DNA from: Agapanthus africanus
Taxonomy: Eukaryota > Streptophyta > Magnoliopsida > Asparagales > Amaryllidaceae
DNA: 64,000 nt
NCBI GenBank assembly: GCA_030015575.1
Contig: CM057340.1
Coordinates: forward strand, 751,881,632 to 751,945,631
Reading direction: 5' to 3'
Shown: piece by piece, positions 35,873-45,325 of the stretch
How the letters are laid out: each line of letters starts with the position of its first letter
Numbering within the stretch: position 1 is the first letter of the stretch
Notes under the pieces: model-generated
What the model saw: only the letters and a program-made list of their open reading frames with translations
Told to the model about the DNA's origin: nothing
Database searches by the model: none
Program-made: the position numbers and the translations under genes

Positions 35873-36289
35873 GTGACCCCATCACCACGGAACGCCAGGG
35901 GTTTACTCCTTCGCCCTCACACCGTTGGAGCCGGGATGTCCTTTGTTGACAAGGTATTGACCATTGGAAAGGCGTCCACCACTACGGTGCGACCATTACA
36001 AGACTCCTTTAAGGATGGAGCCTCAGTTTTGACGGCCCGGGAGACCCTCCACTTGTATTCTATTAGACCGGGCTTCCTAGTCTTCAGGCAGAACGGTGCG
36101 GCAATTTTCATGAGATATAACCCGCATCGTTTTGCCCAACAACTGGGTTACGATCAAGGGGTACCCTTGGAAGCTTTCCTACTGGAACCTGCTGCCACCG
36201 AAGAAGGGATGGAGAACGCGCTGCATCATTTCATGCGCCTGAATACGGGTTCTCACTTTTTTATCAGTGCGCTGGCTTATGCTTCATGA
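35873..36289 (+). CDS. downstream portion of the antisense cargo gene of element C
   Basis: Open stretch with RPLQDSFKDGASVLTARETLHLYSIRPGFLVFRQNG and YNPHRFAQQLGYDQGVP, globular in composition. The 'YxPhRfarQlGydQ.vP' pattern is a recurrent phrase in PMD-like transposon proteins downstream of the mobile domain. It precedes the basic Pro-rich exon at 36356. Confidence 0.55.
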   Translation: MTPSPRNARGLLLRPHTVGAGMSFVDKVLTIGKASTTTVRPLQDSFKDGASVLTARETLHLYSIRPGFLVFRQNGAAIFMRYNPHRFAQQLGYDQGVPLEAFLLEPAATEEGMENALHHFMRLNTGSHFFISALAYAS

Positions 36290-36355
36290 ATCCTCAACGT
36301 ATATAAAGAATGGTACAATCATGCGACGGGAGCCGTTATAAAGGAGGAAAGGCGA

Positions 36356-36854
36356 TTGCTGGTCGACCGTAAGGGTGTGCCTCCAGGTAGCGACCGCGAC
36401 GCTCCTTTGGTGCCGAGGACCCCGGTAGTTCCCCCTCTAAAAGGGGCTAGGGCCAGACCATCGCGTGCACAGAGTCCCCCACGCGAATTGCCGCTCCCTG
36501 ATATTGCGGATGCACCACCAGCGCCCTGTGCTCTAGTGAAGACAGTGGTTATAGTCTCGCCGGAGTCTGGCGTAGGTGCGGACATTGGGACCCGCCGCCC
36601 CAAGGTGGCTGCCAAGCGTAAGTCGATCCCGGGGGCACCTAGGATTGGTGAGCAAAAGAAGAAAAAGAAGTCGCTCTTCGCAGCTGATGTCGTGTTTGGT
36701 CAGGAACCCCACGCTCTCTATGCCGAGGGCCTGAGTGAATATCGGACTAACGAGGGATTAGTCATGCCGGATGACACGGATTTGGAGGCCGCCCTCAAAG
36801 CTTCGGAGCGGTTAGCGAGGCGCGACGCATGGCTGGCTAAGCTTGCGGCATCAG
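36356..36854 (+). CDS. basic, Pro-rich exon of the antisense cargo gene
   Basis: About 166 residues: Pro/Arg-rich (PRTPVVPPLKGARARPSRAQ), then a lysine cluster EQKKKKKS near residue 100 that could act as a nuclear signal, then DLEAALKASERLARRDAWLAKLAAS, a helix-forming end. A donor-type gtaatc follows at 36855. Confidence 0.5.
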
Positions 36855-38623
36855 GTAATCACTAGTCGCATTTTCTATTGCATCATATCTTTATTATTGC
36901 CTTTGACTAACATTTTTCCTTCTTTTCTTCCAACATACATCACCACTGAAGAGGCCATTGCCGCTTCCCTCAAGACTTTCCAAGAGGAGGAACGTCTTAG
37001 AGCGTCCATGGGCCTTAGTAAGTTTCAATTCATCAAGTTTTCATTTCCCTTATGTTATGGTCGATCTAACCTTTCTTTTTTTTATCGCAGGAACCTCAAT
37101 GCCGTTCCCGCCAAGCGACGCGGACATTCTTCCAGCTGCCGATGTTCCTGCTTCCTCGGGGCTACCGCGGAAGGTCCGTCTTGAAGAGCCGATGAGAGAT
37201 GCCTTAAAGGCTCTGGAGGCATCTCTGAACGAGGATGACGATGCTTTGATTAAGGAAGCGTCAAAGAGGTCTATCGCGACGGCCTGGGAGGAGAGGAAGC
37301 GGTCGAGACGCGAAGCGAAGGCACGCAGGGCTGCCTTGGCCATTGGAGCGGGCCCAAGCACCGTCCCTCGTGCTGATACTCCCTCAGAAGAGGCACTCGT
37401 CGCCCTATCCACTGCTCGCAGACAGGTGGCGCGTGCAGTTTGGCGTGTCAACGATAAATCCACTTCAGGTAATATTTCTTTCAGAATCTTGTTGTAAGAA
37501 TTATAGTGCCATCGGTTCTTATATGTTCTATCCTGCAGGGCCGAGTCCGATCGAGGGGGAAGCGGAGACCGTTGAACCCAAGGAAACAGAGGAGGCGGCA
37601 CCTGCCGAACCCGAGCTGACGGTGGGCAACGTCGCTGGGGCTGCGGAGCCTAAGATGGAGGCTGAGGAATCTGCAGCCGAGAAGGTCATTGATGCTGAGC
37701 CTAAAGTGGCGGCAGATGAAATGATTATTATAACTGAGCCCAGGGTGGTGGCGGACGAGGCGCTTGAGGCCGGCGACCTTGTGGTGACGGCGGATGAGCC
37801 GATGGAGATCGCGGAGCCCGAAGAAGTGGCGGGTGAGATGAGCACGACTCTTAGGGAGGAGTCAGCCGCTCTCTCCCAAGAGTCCGGTAATGCTCCGATC
37901 ATTGCCCTCCCCGCCTACGATCTTCCGCCGTCTCCTGGCCGCGTGAGCACGACGACGGCCCCCATTAAGTCGGGTGATGAGGCCACGGGCGATGGCCTCA
38001 TGTCGATGGAGGAGGGAGTCGCCTCCGTTTCAGCCGGCAGCTCATCAGGTAAATCCCAAGTTGCTGTCTTTCTTTACCTTACAATCCTTTCTGACAAGTT
38101 CACCTTTGTTCGTAACGCAGGTGCAGCCAGCGCCGATGCCCCACTGCTCGAGGGAGCGCCTTCAACGACTGCCTTGGCGGTGGTCACCTCTCAACCCTCT
38201 CTCATACCATCGAAGATGTTGGAAGGTATGGGTTTGCAACTTATCAATCTTATCTTTCAGACGTATAATTTGTGTACTAAAATCGTACTGTTATGTCTTT
38301 TTAGGAGTGCTCTTTAACTATCTTTATCAAGTGTTGCTCCCACACTTCTCCTTCCCATCTGAACTCGCTTCTTCCTCTGGTGGCGCTGGTAAGTATGGTT
38401 TCCATTGATATCTTTCTTTTTCATTGATGGAATTACTTCTAACTTTTTTCTCGTCCCGACTGCAGTGCTACAAATCGAAGGAGGGGATGAAAGATCGGCT
38501 GCGCCACCGACCCTTCCGGCCTTGCCACCTGCCTCAGCTGGTACAGCGACTATCACATTGATAACTCCTCCCTTTTTTTTTATTTCCTGAACTGTTATCT
38601 GATCATATCTTGTTTCTTTTCAG
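36855..38623 (+). CDS. multi-exon middle of the antisense cargo gene, seven GT-AG introns
   Basis: Candidate introns, each with GT donor and pyrimidine-rich AG acceptor: 36855-36952, 37018-37090, 37469-37538, 38049-38120, 38226-38304, 38389-38465 and 38541-38623 (70-98 bases, normal for plants). Exon 37091-37468 encodes a charged helical stretch (EERKRSRREAKARRAALA). Exon 37539-38048 is acidic with imperfect repeats of the type AEPKVAADE. The remaining exons are short and Ser/Ala/Pro-rich. The introns survive because the element's own RNA is the opposite strand and would not be spliced at them. Confidence 0.55.
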
Positions 38624-39360
38624 TTGTTGTTCCGGTCTCGGCGCCCTTTGAGTCTCGCATCACAATGCCGGCAGGTCCTTACCTGAGACGTCCATCTTTG
38701 AAAGGCGCCGCGAACAGCTTGCGTATGTTGAGCGACTACGTTGAGGAGCTCGACATCGAGACCCCTACGCCTGCTGTGGATTTCGCTACGGCGGTCAACC
38801 CGATGCTGGTGATACTCGTGAATTTCCATGACGAGGGCATCATCGCATCTTGGGTTAACCATTGTACGGAGATCGAGGCTCGCCTGCATCAGCTGGATTC
38901 GATGCGTCTCGCCCCCGAGACTTTAGCCGCGAGCAATGAAAGAGCAGCATGGATCAAGGAAAGCGCTTCTTACGTCCACCACTTGGAACAAGAAGCAGCT
39001 TTAAGGCTAAGGGAATGCCAAGAGACCTCGAGCGAGACGGCCTGTCTGCGTGCTGAGGTTGAGGCAAATGCTACCCAAGTGAAGGCTATCTTTGAGGGTC
39101 TCCTGGAGCGCATCTCCCATGGGCTAAACTTGAAGCGAAAGCTTGATGTAGCCGAGCGTGATACCTCAGGCCGCGAAGCTGCTCATCAGGCCGTCAGGGA
39201 GCAGCTTGCATCTGTCTTGCCAGCAACGGGCCCAAGTGGAGGCGGAGCTGGCGGTGGTGGCCGATCAGGAGAAAGTGGGGAAGGAAGTGCGCGAACAATT
39301 GCTAGAGCTATGCAAGACGCTTCCTTCCCAGTAATTCTCCTTGTATCTAGATACTTGTAA
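38624..39360 (+). CDS. terminal coiled-coil exon of the antisense cargo gene
   Basis: About 245 residues after an acceptor at 38622-38623. Helical, with heptad-like segments (HHLEQEAALRLRECQETSSETACLRAEVEANATQVKAIFEGLLERI, about residues 125-175), ending in a Gly-rich tail. This layout (mobile domain, charged linker, coiled coil) is seen in plant PMD-type transposon proteins. The stop is at 39358-39360; an AATAAA follows at 39434. Confidence 0.55.
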
Positions 39361-39433
39361 AATTTTTCTTTTTAAATAATATGTATCCATTCTTCATTAT
39401 TTTGTACGCTTCATCTTGTACTTGATTACATTC

Positions 39434-39439
39434 AATAAA
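39434..39439 (+). terminator. polyadenylation signal of the antisense cargo gene
   Basis: AATAAA 74 bases after the stop codon, in a T-rich 3' region with several 'cttgtac' words. Right place and strand for the gene's 3' end. Confidence 0.5.
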
Positions 39440-39594
39440 GATACACATTTTCCTTTGCAATGTCTTGTACTATTTCTTTGCTTTTTTCCTTTCTCTTATT
39501 ATTAGCATGCTGTCTTGATAAACACATTTGACCGATAATAGAGTAAGCGTCTAGATTTTTCAAGAGATAGCGATGGCTTAGGCCGTAGGTTCAG

Positions 39595-39800
39595 ATCTGC
39601 CGCCTAAGACTTTTCAACTCTATGAGCCGTGAGGGTCTCATAGAGACTTTTCTCCCTACGGATCGAGAGGATCTCGTAGGTGGGTTTTCTCCGTAGGAAT
39701 CGTGAGGATTCCTAAGTATGTTTTCTCTTATAAGTCGTAAGGATCCTATAAGAGAATTCTTCCCTCTTACGAGTCGAAAGGATCCGTAAGCGGTTGTTTC
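39595..39800. repeat. tandem hairpin-unit array, first block
   Basis: Five units of about 38 bases. Each has a core like aTCGTGAGGATc flanked by arms that pair with each other, for example TAGGAATC-GTGAG-GATTCCTA at about 39693 and CTTACG...CGTAAG at about 39766. Arms differ between units but stay complementary within a unit. Confidence 0.75.
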
Positions 39801-39937
39801 CCTCCTTGTCGAAACTCGACTTTGGAGAGTGAGTCCCGTGAATAGTATGCTAGAGGCCGTTTAGACCGACTTGCAGGGTACCATTGTTCAGGAAGCAAGT
39901 TTTTTTAATCCCGGCTGCCTGAGGCTTCATCTTGCAA

Positions 39938-40985
39938 GTTGAGACGAATCGGGAATTTCCCGCGGAGACACTGGTTTCTTTGCGAGCCGACGCGAATCAG
40001 GAGGCTCTCGTCAAGGACGCTGGTTTCCCCGAGTTGAGGTATTTGCCAGGGATTATTTGTTTCCCTGGTGTTGAAACGAATCGAGAATTTCCCGCGGAGA
40101 CACTGGTTTCTCTGCGAGTCGATGCGAATCAGGAGGCTCTCATCAAGGATGTTTGTTTCCCTGAGTTGAGGTTTTTGCCAAGGATTATTTGTTTCCTTGG
40201 TGTTGAAACGAATCGAGAATTTCCCACGGAGACACTGGTTGCTCTGCGAGTCGACGCGAATCAGGAGGCTCTCGTCAAGAATGTTTGTTTCCCTGAGTTG
40301 AGCTATTTGCCAAGGATTATTTGTTTCCCTGGTGTTGAAACGAATCGAGAATTTCCCACGGAGACATTGGTTTCTCCGCGAGTCGATGCGAATCAGGAAG
40401 CTCTCGTCAAGGATGTTTGTTTCCCTGAGTTGAGGTATTTGCCAGGGATTATTTATTTCCCTGGTGTTGAAACGAATCGAGAATTTCCCACGGAGACACT
40501 GGTTGCTCTGCGAGTCGACGCGAATCAGGAGGCTCTCGTCAAGGATGTTTGTTTCCCTGAGTTGAGGTATTTGCCAAGGATTATTTGTTTCCCTGGTGTT
40601 GAAACGAATCGAGAATTTCCCACGGAGACATTGGTCGCTCTGCGAGTCGATGCGAGTCAGGAGGCTCTCGTCAAGGATGTTTGTTTCCCTGAGTTGAGGT
40701 ATTTGCCAAGGATTATTTGTTTCCCTGGTGTTGAAACGAATCAAGAATTTCCCACGGAGACACTGGTTGCTCTGCGAGTCGACGCGAATCAGGAGGCTCT
40801 CGTCAAGGATGCTGGTTTCCCTGAATTGAGGTATTTGCCCAGGATTATTTGTTTCCCTGGTATTGAAACGAATCAAGAATTTCCCACGGAGACACTGGTT
40901 GCTCTGCGAGTCGACGCGAATCAGGATTTTCTTTGTTAAGGACACTTGTTTCCTCGAGTCGAAGGATTTTGCCGAAGACGCTGGT
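39938..40985. repeat. 132-bp tandem array, eight units, open on both strands
   Basis: Units start at 39938, 40070, 40202, 40334, 40466, 40598, 40730 and 40862, exactly 132 bases apart (44 codons). The last unit is partial and degenerates after about 40930. Because 132 is a multiple of three, frames of 335 (plus) and 346 (minus) residues run through it. Minus-strand unit: ILDESLLIRVDSQSNQCLRG... On the plus strand: ETNREFPTETLVALRVDANQ... Variable tandem repeats 3' of pol are a known trait of Tat-lineage elements; protein coding is doubtful. Confidence 0.9.
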
Positions 40986-41149
40986 TTCTTCGGGGTTGGG
41001 ATGAACCGTCGAGATTTGGCTTCGTTTTCTGGCGGATCCTGTAGGGAAAGTATGGTTCCCTCTTTGTTTGCACCCTTGGATTGTATACAGGGATCGATAT
41101 GATCTCAACTGTAGGGCAAAAATTTTTATTATCATTTTTTTTATTTCCG

Positions 41150-41375
41150 CGATGCTCTATCATTTCAGCTTTTATATCGCGAAGATCGCGATTGCCCGAT
41201 CATTTCGGCTATTTCTCGCGGTGCCCAATCATTTCGGCTGTTTATTTTATTTTTACTCGCTGCTTTTTATTGCGAGTTGCCCAATCATTTCGGCTATTTT
41301 ACGTGCATACATTTTTACTTGCTGCTTTTTATTGCAAGTTGCCCCATCATTTCGGCTATTTCGTATGCATGTGCG
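41150..41375. repeat. diverged tandem repeat around 'gcccaatcatttcggctat'
   Basis: Five copies of the word catttcggctatt (one with 'cattcagc'-type change) at irregular 35-75-base spacing, with an inner repeat 'tttttactTgctgctttttattgc'. Part of the variable 3' region of element C. Confidence 0.75.
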
Positions 41376-41504
41376 GTCTACTGGTTTTTCGCCGTAAACC
41401 TGAAATTAGACACCGATTTCGGCATCAGCACCGCTACAACTGGGATATTGCCAGGAGCGAATCATCATCTGCCTCTGTCGATGTCGAACAAGGGTAGCTT
41501 AGCG

Positions 41505-42065
41505 AACAGGGTTAAGGTCCTGTCGACTAAGGCTTTTGACTTCATAAACCTTAAGGGTCTCACAAAGGTATTTCTCCCTACAAGTCGTGAGGATCTTGTA
41601 GGTGTATTTTCTCCTTAGGAATCGTGAGGATTCTTAAGTGTTTGTTCCTCTGTAAGTCGTAAAGATCCTACAGGAGGGTTTTCTCCTCATAAATCGAGAG
41701 GATTTACAAGGGTTATTCACCATGCGAACATATCCCTAGTCTCGGATGGGACTTAGTTAGGGAAATGTTTATTCGCGCCCGTAGATTGTATACAAGGGCC
41801 AGTATTGGACCACTTGTAGGGCAATATCGGAAGTCGTGGGGGTTGCTTAAGCACAGGTTTAGGTCTCTGTAACTTAAGACTTTCAAATCTCATGAGCCGT
41901 GAGGGTCCCATAAGAGAGTTCTCCTTACGAGTCGTGAGGATCTCGCAAGTGTATTTTCTCCTTAGGAATCGTGGGGATCCCTAAGTGTGTTGCCCCCTTG
42001 TGAGTCATAAGGATCTTACGCGGGTGGTTTCTCCTTACAAGGTCGAGAGGACCCTATAAGTGTCT
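41505..42065. repeat. tandem hairpin-unit array, second and third blocks
   Basis: About ten more units like those at 39595-39800, at 41540-41720 and 41885-42060, separated by unrelated sequence. Examples: CTACAAG...CTTGTAG near 41579, CTTAGGAATC...GATCCCTAAG near 41963, CTTACAAGGTC...GACCCTATAAG near 42034. One similar unit in element D lies at 60722-60750. Confidence 0.75.
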
Positions 42066-42069
42066 TTTA

Positions 42070-42365
42070 ACGAGGTTGCGCCCTTTCGGGTTTTTACAAA
42101 CACTCGCTGGTAGTCCTGCTGTTTTTACTCACGGAGCCCTTTCGGGTTTTCATCCGTGCTCATTTTGCTTATGGACATACCGTTTTTATTTATTCTTTTT
42201 ATTTTCTTTTTCTTTTTCTTTTTACGAGGTCGCGCCCTTTCGGGTTTTCACGAACACTCGCCGGTAGCCCTGCTGTTTTTATTCACGGAGCCCTTTCGGG
42301 TTTTCATCCGTGCCCTTTTTTTTTGCTTATGGACATACCGTTTTTATTTATTATATTTTTCTTCT
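42070..42365. repeat. 154-bp tandem pair with 'ccctttcgggttttca' words
   Basis: Units at about 42070 and 42224 share 'gcgccctttcgggtttt', 'gtcctgctgtttttactcacgg' type text and 'gcttatggacataccg'. The reverse complement of this repeat occurs at 60480-60710 in element D, in the corresponding 3' region. Confidence 0.85.
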
Positions 42366-42401
42366 CTTTTTTTTTATCTCGTCAGCCTACGGATGCTGCG
42401 G

Positions 42402-42456
42402 TATTAGTTTAAGGACGTTTCGGTCCACTATTAGTTTAAGGACATTTCGGTCCGTC
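42402..42456 (-). repeat. two LTR-type 27-bp words outside the LTR
   Basis: Two copies of 'ttagtttaaggac.tttcggtcc' in the 3' region of element C, the same word that forms the array in its LTRs. Confidence 0.8.
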
Positions 42457-42554
42457 ATGGAAAAGGGCCGACTACTGCTTATAGAGTTTGAGCTTAGGAA
42501 GATAGCGAGCGGACATAGTCGTCGTCATCTATCATTGACCTAAGCTGTGACTCA

Positions 42555-43050
42555 TTAAGCATAGTATTTCTTCAGGAAGCGGCCGTTTATTGGCCGGAAA
42601 GACCTTTCACCGTGCATATCCATGAGTAGGTAGGCTCCACCTTGGTAGACCTTGTCTATTATGTACGGGCCTTCATAGTTCGGCTCGAATTTTCCCCGCT
42701 TAGCGCGATTGGGGATCATAAGCCTTTTGACCACTAGCACGAGTTCGCCTCGGCGGAATGTCCTCGGTCGGGTCAATCTTTCATATGAGCGCGTCATCTT
42801 TGCTTTATAAGCTTCCAGATTTTGTTGCGCTATGAGCCGTGTTTCTTCAAGGGCATCAAGCTCCTCAAGCCGAAGGTGAGCGTTTTCTTCGTTCGTCAGC
42901 TCGTAGTGGACTGCCACTCGTAGAGAGGGTAACTCTATCTCAAGGGGGAGTACTGCTTCCATACCGAATACTAACGCGTATGGCGTTGTGTTCGTGGCTG
43001 TCTTGAATGTAGTTCGATATGCCCAAAGAGCCTCTTGCAGTAGCCTAAGT
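42555..43050 (-). pseudogene. Tat-type integrase C-terminal region of element C
   Basis: Minus strand reads EALWAYRTTFKTATNTTPYALVFG, EAVLPLEIELPSLRV, RGELVLVVKRL and FEPNYEGPYIIDKVY, GGAYLLMDMHG, the standard order of the Tat-lineage integrase C-terminus. It ends at ...KKYYA. Upstream parts of pol are absent because the chromovirus fragment begins at about 43050. Confidence 0.85.
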
Positions 43051-43209
43051 AAGAGCAAAAATGTATGCGAAGATGAGTAAGTGCGAGTTCTGGCTGGAGG
43101 AAGTAAAGTTTTTGGGGCATGTTGTTTCTGGCAATGGCATTACCGTCGATCCAGAAAAGATTGCAGTAGTTCGAGATTGGCCTATTCCAAAGAATAGCCG
43201 GATACTATA

Positions 43210-43730
43210 GGAGATTTGTGGAGAACTTTGCTCGTCTGGCAGAGCCGTTGACCAAGCTTACGCGCAAGGAGGTACCTTTTGTATGGACGGATAAATGTGC
43301 GTTAGCTTTTGAGATGTTGAAGCAGAAGTTGATAACCGCCCCTATTCTAACCGTGCCAGACAATTCCGGAGGATTGGTGATTCACAGCGACGCATCTGGG
43401 AAAGGATTGGGATGTGTTTTGATGCAGCATGGAAAATTTGTAGCATACGCATCGAGACAATTGAAGACCCATGAGAAGAATTATCCAACTCATGACTTGG
43501 AGCTTGTAGCTGTGATTTTCGCTTTGAAGATTTGGAGACACTACCTTTTGGGCGAAAGAGTCGAAGTCTTTACTGATCATAAGAGCTTGACGTATGTGTT
43601 CACACAGAAGGAGCTTAATATGAGGCAGCGTAGATGGTTGGAGCTGATGGCTGACTACGATCTTGATCTTAAGTACCATCCGGGAAGGGTAATGTTGTGC
43701 CGGATGCGCTTAGTCGGTTACCAGTAATTC
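43210..43730 (+). pseudogene. RT end and RNase H region of the chromovirus fragment
   Basis: Shows [42 protein letters not shown] and [19 protein letters not shown], almost the same text as in element B on the other strand at 17250-17720. Confidence 0.85.
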
Positions 43731-43999
43731 AGGTGTTAACTACGCAGAAGGAGATCGCTGCAGATTTTCAAAGATTTGACTTGGAGGTTGTGCTACCGCG
43801 TTCTACGGGACAGTTGATGCAGCTGCAAGTGCAGTCGTCTTTGATTGAGAATATTAAAGCAGCTCAATCGCAGGATCCTAGACTGCAAAAGTTTCGAGAG
43901 CAGGTTGAAGCCGGACTATGAACAGATTTATTAATCCACGAAGATGGTTCGTTGAGGTATGGTAGCCGTTTGTGTGTGCCAAAGGGAGATGTTCGTGAA

Positions 44000-45265
44000 G
44001 AGCTTATGAAGGAGGCACACAGTTCAGCTTATTCTGTACATCCAGGAGGCACAAAGATGTACCGAGATATTCGACAGTATTTCTGGTGGGAAGGCATGAA
44101 ACGGGAGATTGCTCGCTTTGTGGCTAAGTGCTTGGTGTGTCAGTAAGTTAAGGCTGAACATCAAAGGGTTGCTGATTTATTGCAACCACTTCCGATTCCT
44201 CAATGGAAGTGGGAACATATAACCATGGATTTCGTGACGGCTTTACCGCGGAGTCCAAAAGGCAACAATGCAGTATGGGTGATTGTTGATCGGTTGATCA
44301 AGGCAGCTCACTTTATTCCTTTTCGGGTTGGTCAATCAACAGAAACCTTGGCGGAGCGGTACATGCAGGAGATTGTAAGGTTGCATGGGGTACCGGTGAG
44401 CATCGTGTCCTATTGGGACACTCGGTTCTTATCACACTTCTGGAGGAGTTTACAGGAAAGTTTGGGGACTCGATTGAAGTTTAGCACAGCTTATCATCCT
44501 CAAACTGATGGTCAGTCGGAGAGAACGATCCAAACTCTTGAAGATATGTTGAGAGTATGCATGTTGGACTTCAAGGGTTCGTGGGAGGATCATCTACACT
44601 TGGTGGAGTTTTCTTACAACAACAGTTTTCAGGCAACTATCCAGATGGCACCGTTTGAAGCTTTGTATGGTCGTAAATGCCGTTCACCTGTTTGTTGGGA
44701 TGATGTCGATGAACGAAGGTTATTGGGACCAGATTTGGTTGTGCAGACCGTTGAGAAAGTTAACACTATCAGGAATCATATGAAGGCAGCTCAAGACAGA
44801 CAGAAGAATTGGGCTGACACGTCAAGAGGACCTCTAGAGTTCGCCGTGGGTGATTTGGTGTTCTTGAAGATATCACCGACTAGAGGGGTGATTCGTTTTG
44901 GGAGTCGAGGAAAGCTTAGTCCTCGATTCGTTGGACCCTTCGAGATCTTGGAGCGTGTTGGTGAGGTAGGGTACCGTTTGGCGTTACCACAGTCCTTGGC
45001 AAATGTGCACGATGTGTTTCACGTATCTCAATTACGAAGGTATGTTCGAAATGAAACACACGTATTGGATCATTCGGAGTTAACAGTACGAGAAGACTTG
45101 ACTTTTGAGGAGCGACCGATTGAAATTGTGGATCGAAGGTAAAAGGTTCTTAAGAACAAGGTTATCCCTCTTGTAATGGTTTCTTGGGGAAATCGCTCGC
45201 ATGGAGAATCCACTTGGGAACGAGAAGATGAAATCCGGCAGAAGTTTCCTCACCTTTTCGTGTAG
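44000..45265 (+). pseudogene. integrase and chromodomain-type tail of the chromovirus fragment
   Basis: Zinc region HPGGTKMYRDIRQYFWWEG...KCLVC, catalytic core WEHITMDFVTALPRSPKG and YHPQTDGQSERTIQ, GPF module FVGPFEILERVGE, and the HGESTWERED-type chromodomain tail. It shares wording with element B. Confidence 0.85.
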
Positions 45266-45325
45266 TTATCTATCTTTGTATTCTTGGAATTTCGAGGACG
45301 AAATTCTTTTTGTAGTTGAGTATAA

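Noticed and set aside
35493-38556. minus-strand frames of 60-183 residues opposite the antisense cargo gene
   Set aside because: Shadows of the plus-strand exons; no domain or motif, and the minus strand here is the 3' region of element C beyond integrase.
39932-40939. 335-residue repeat 'protein' on the plus strand
   Set aside because: Frame openness follows from a 132-base (44-codon) tandem unit; both strands are open, so coding cannot be claimed. Reported as a repeat.
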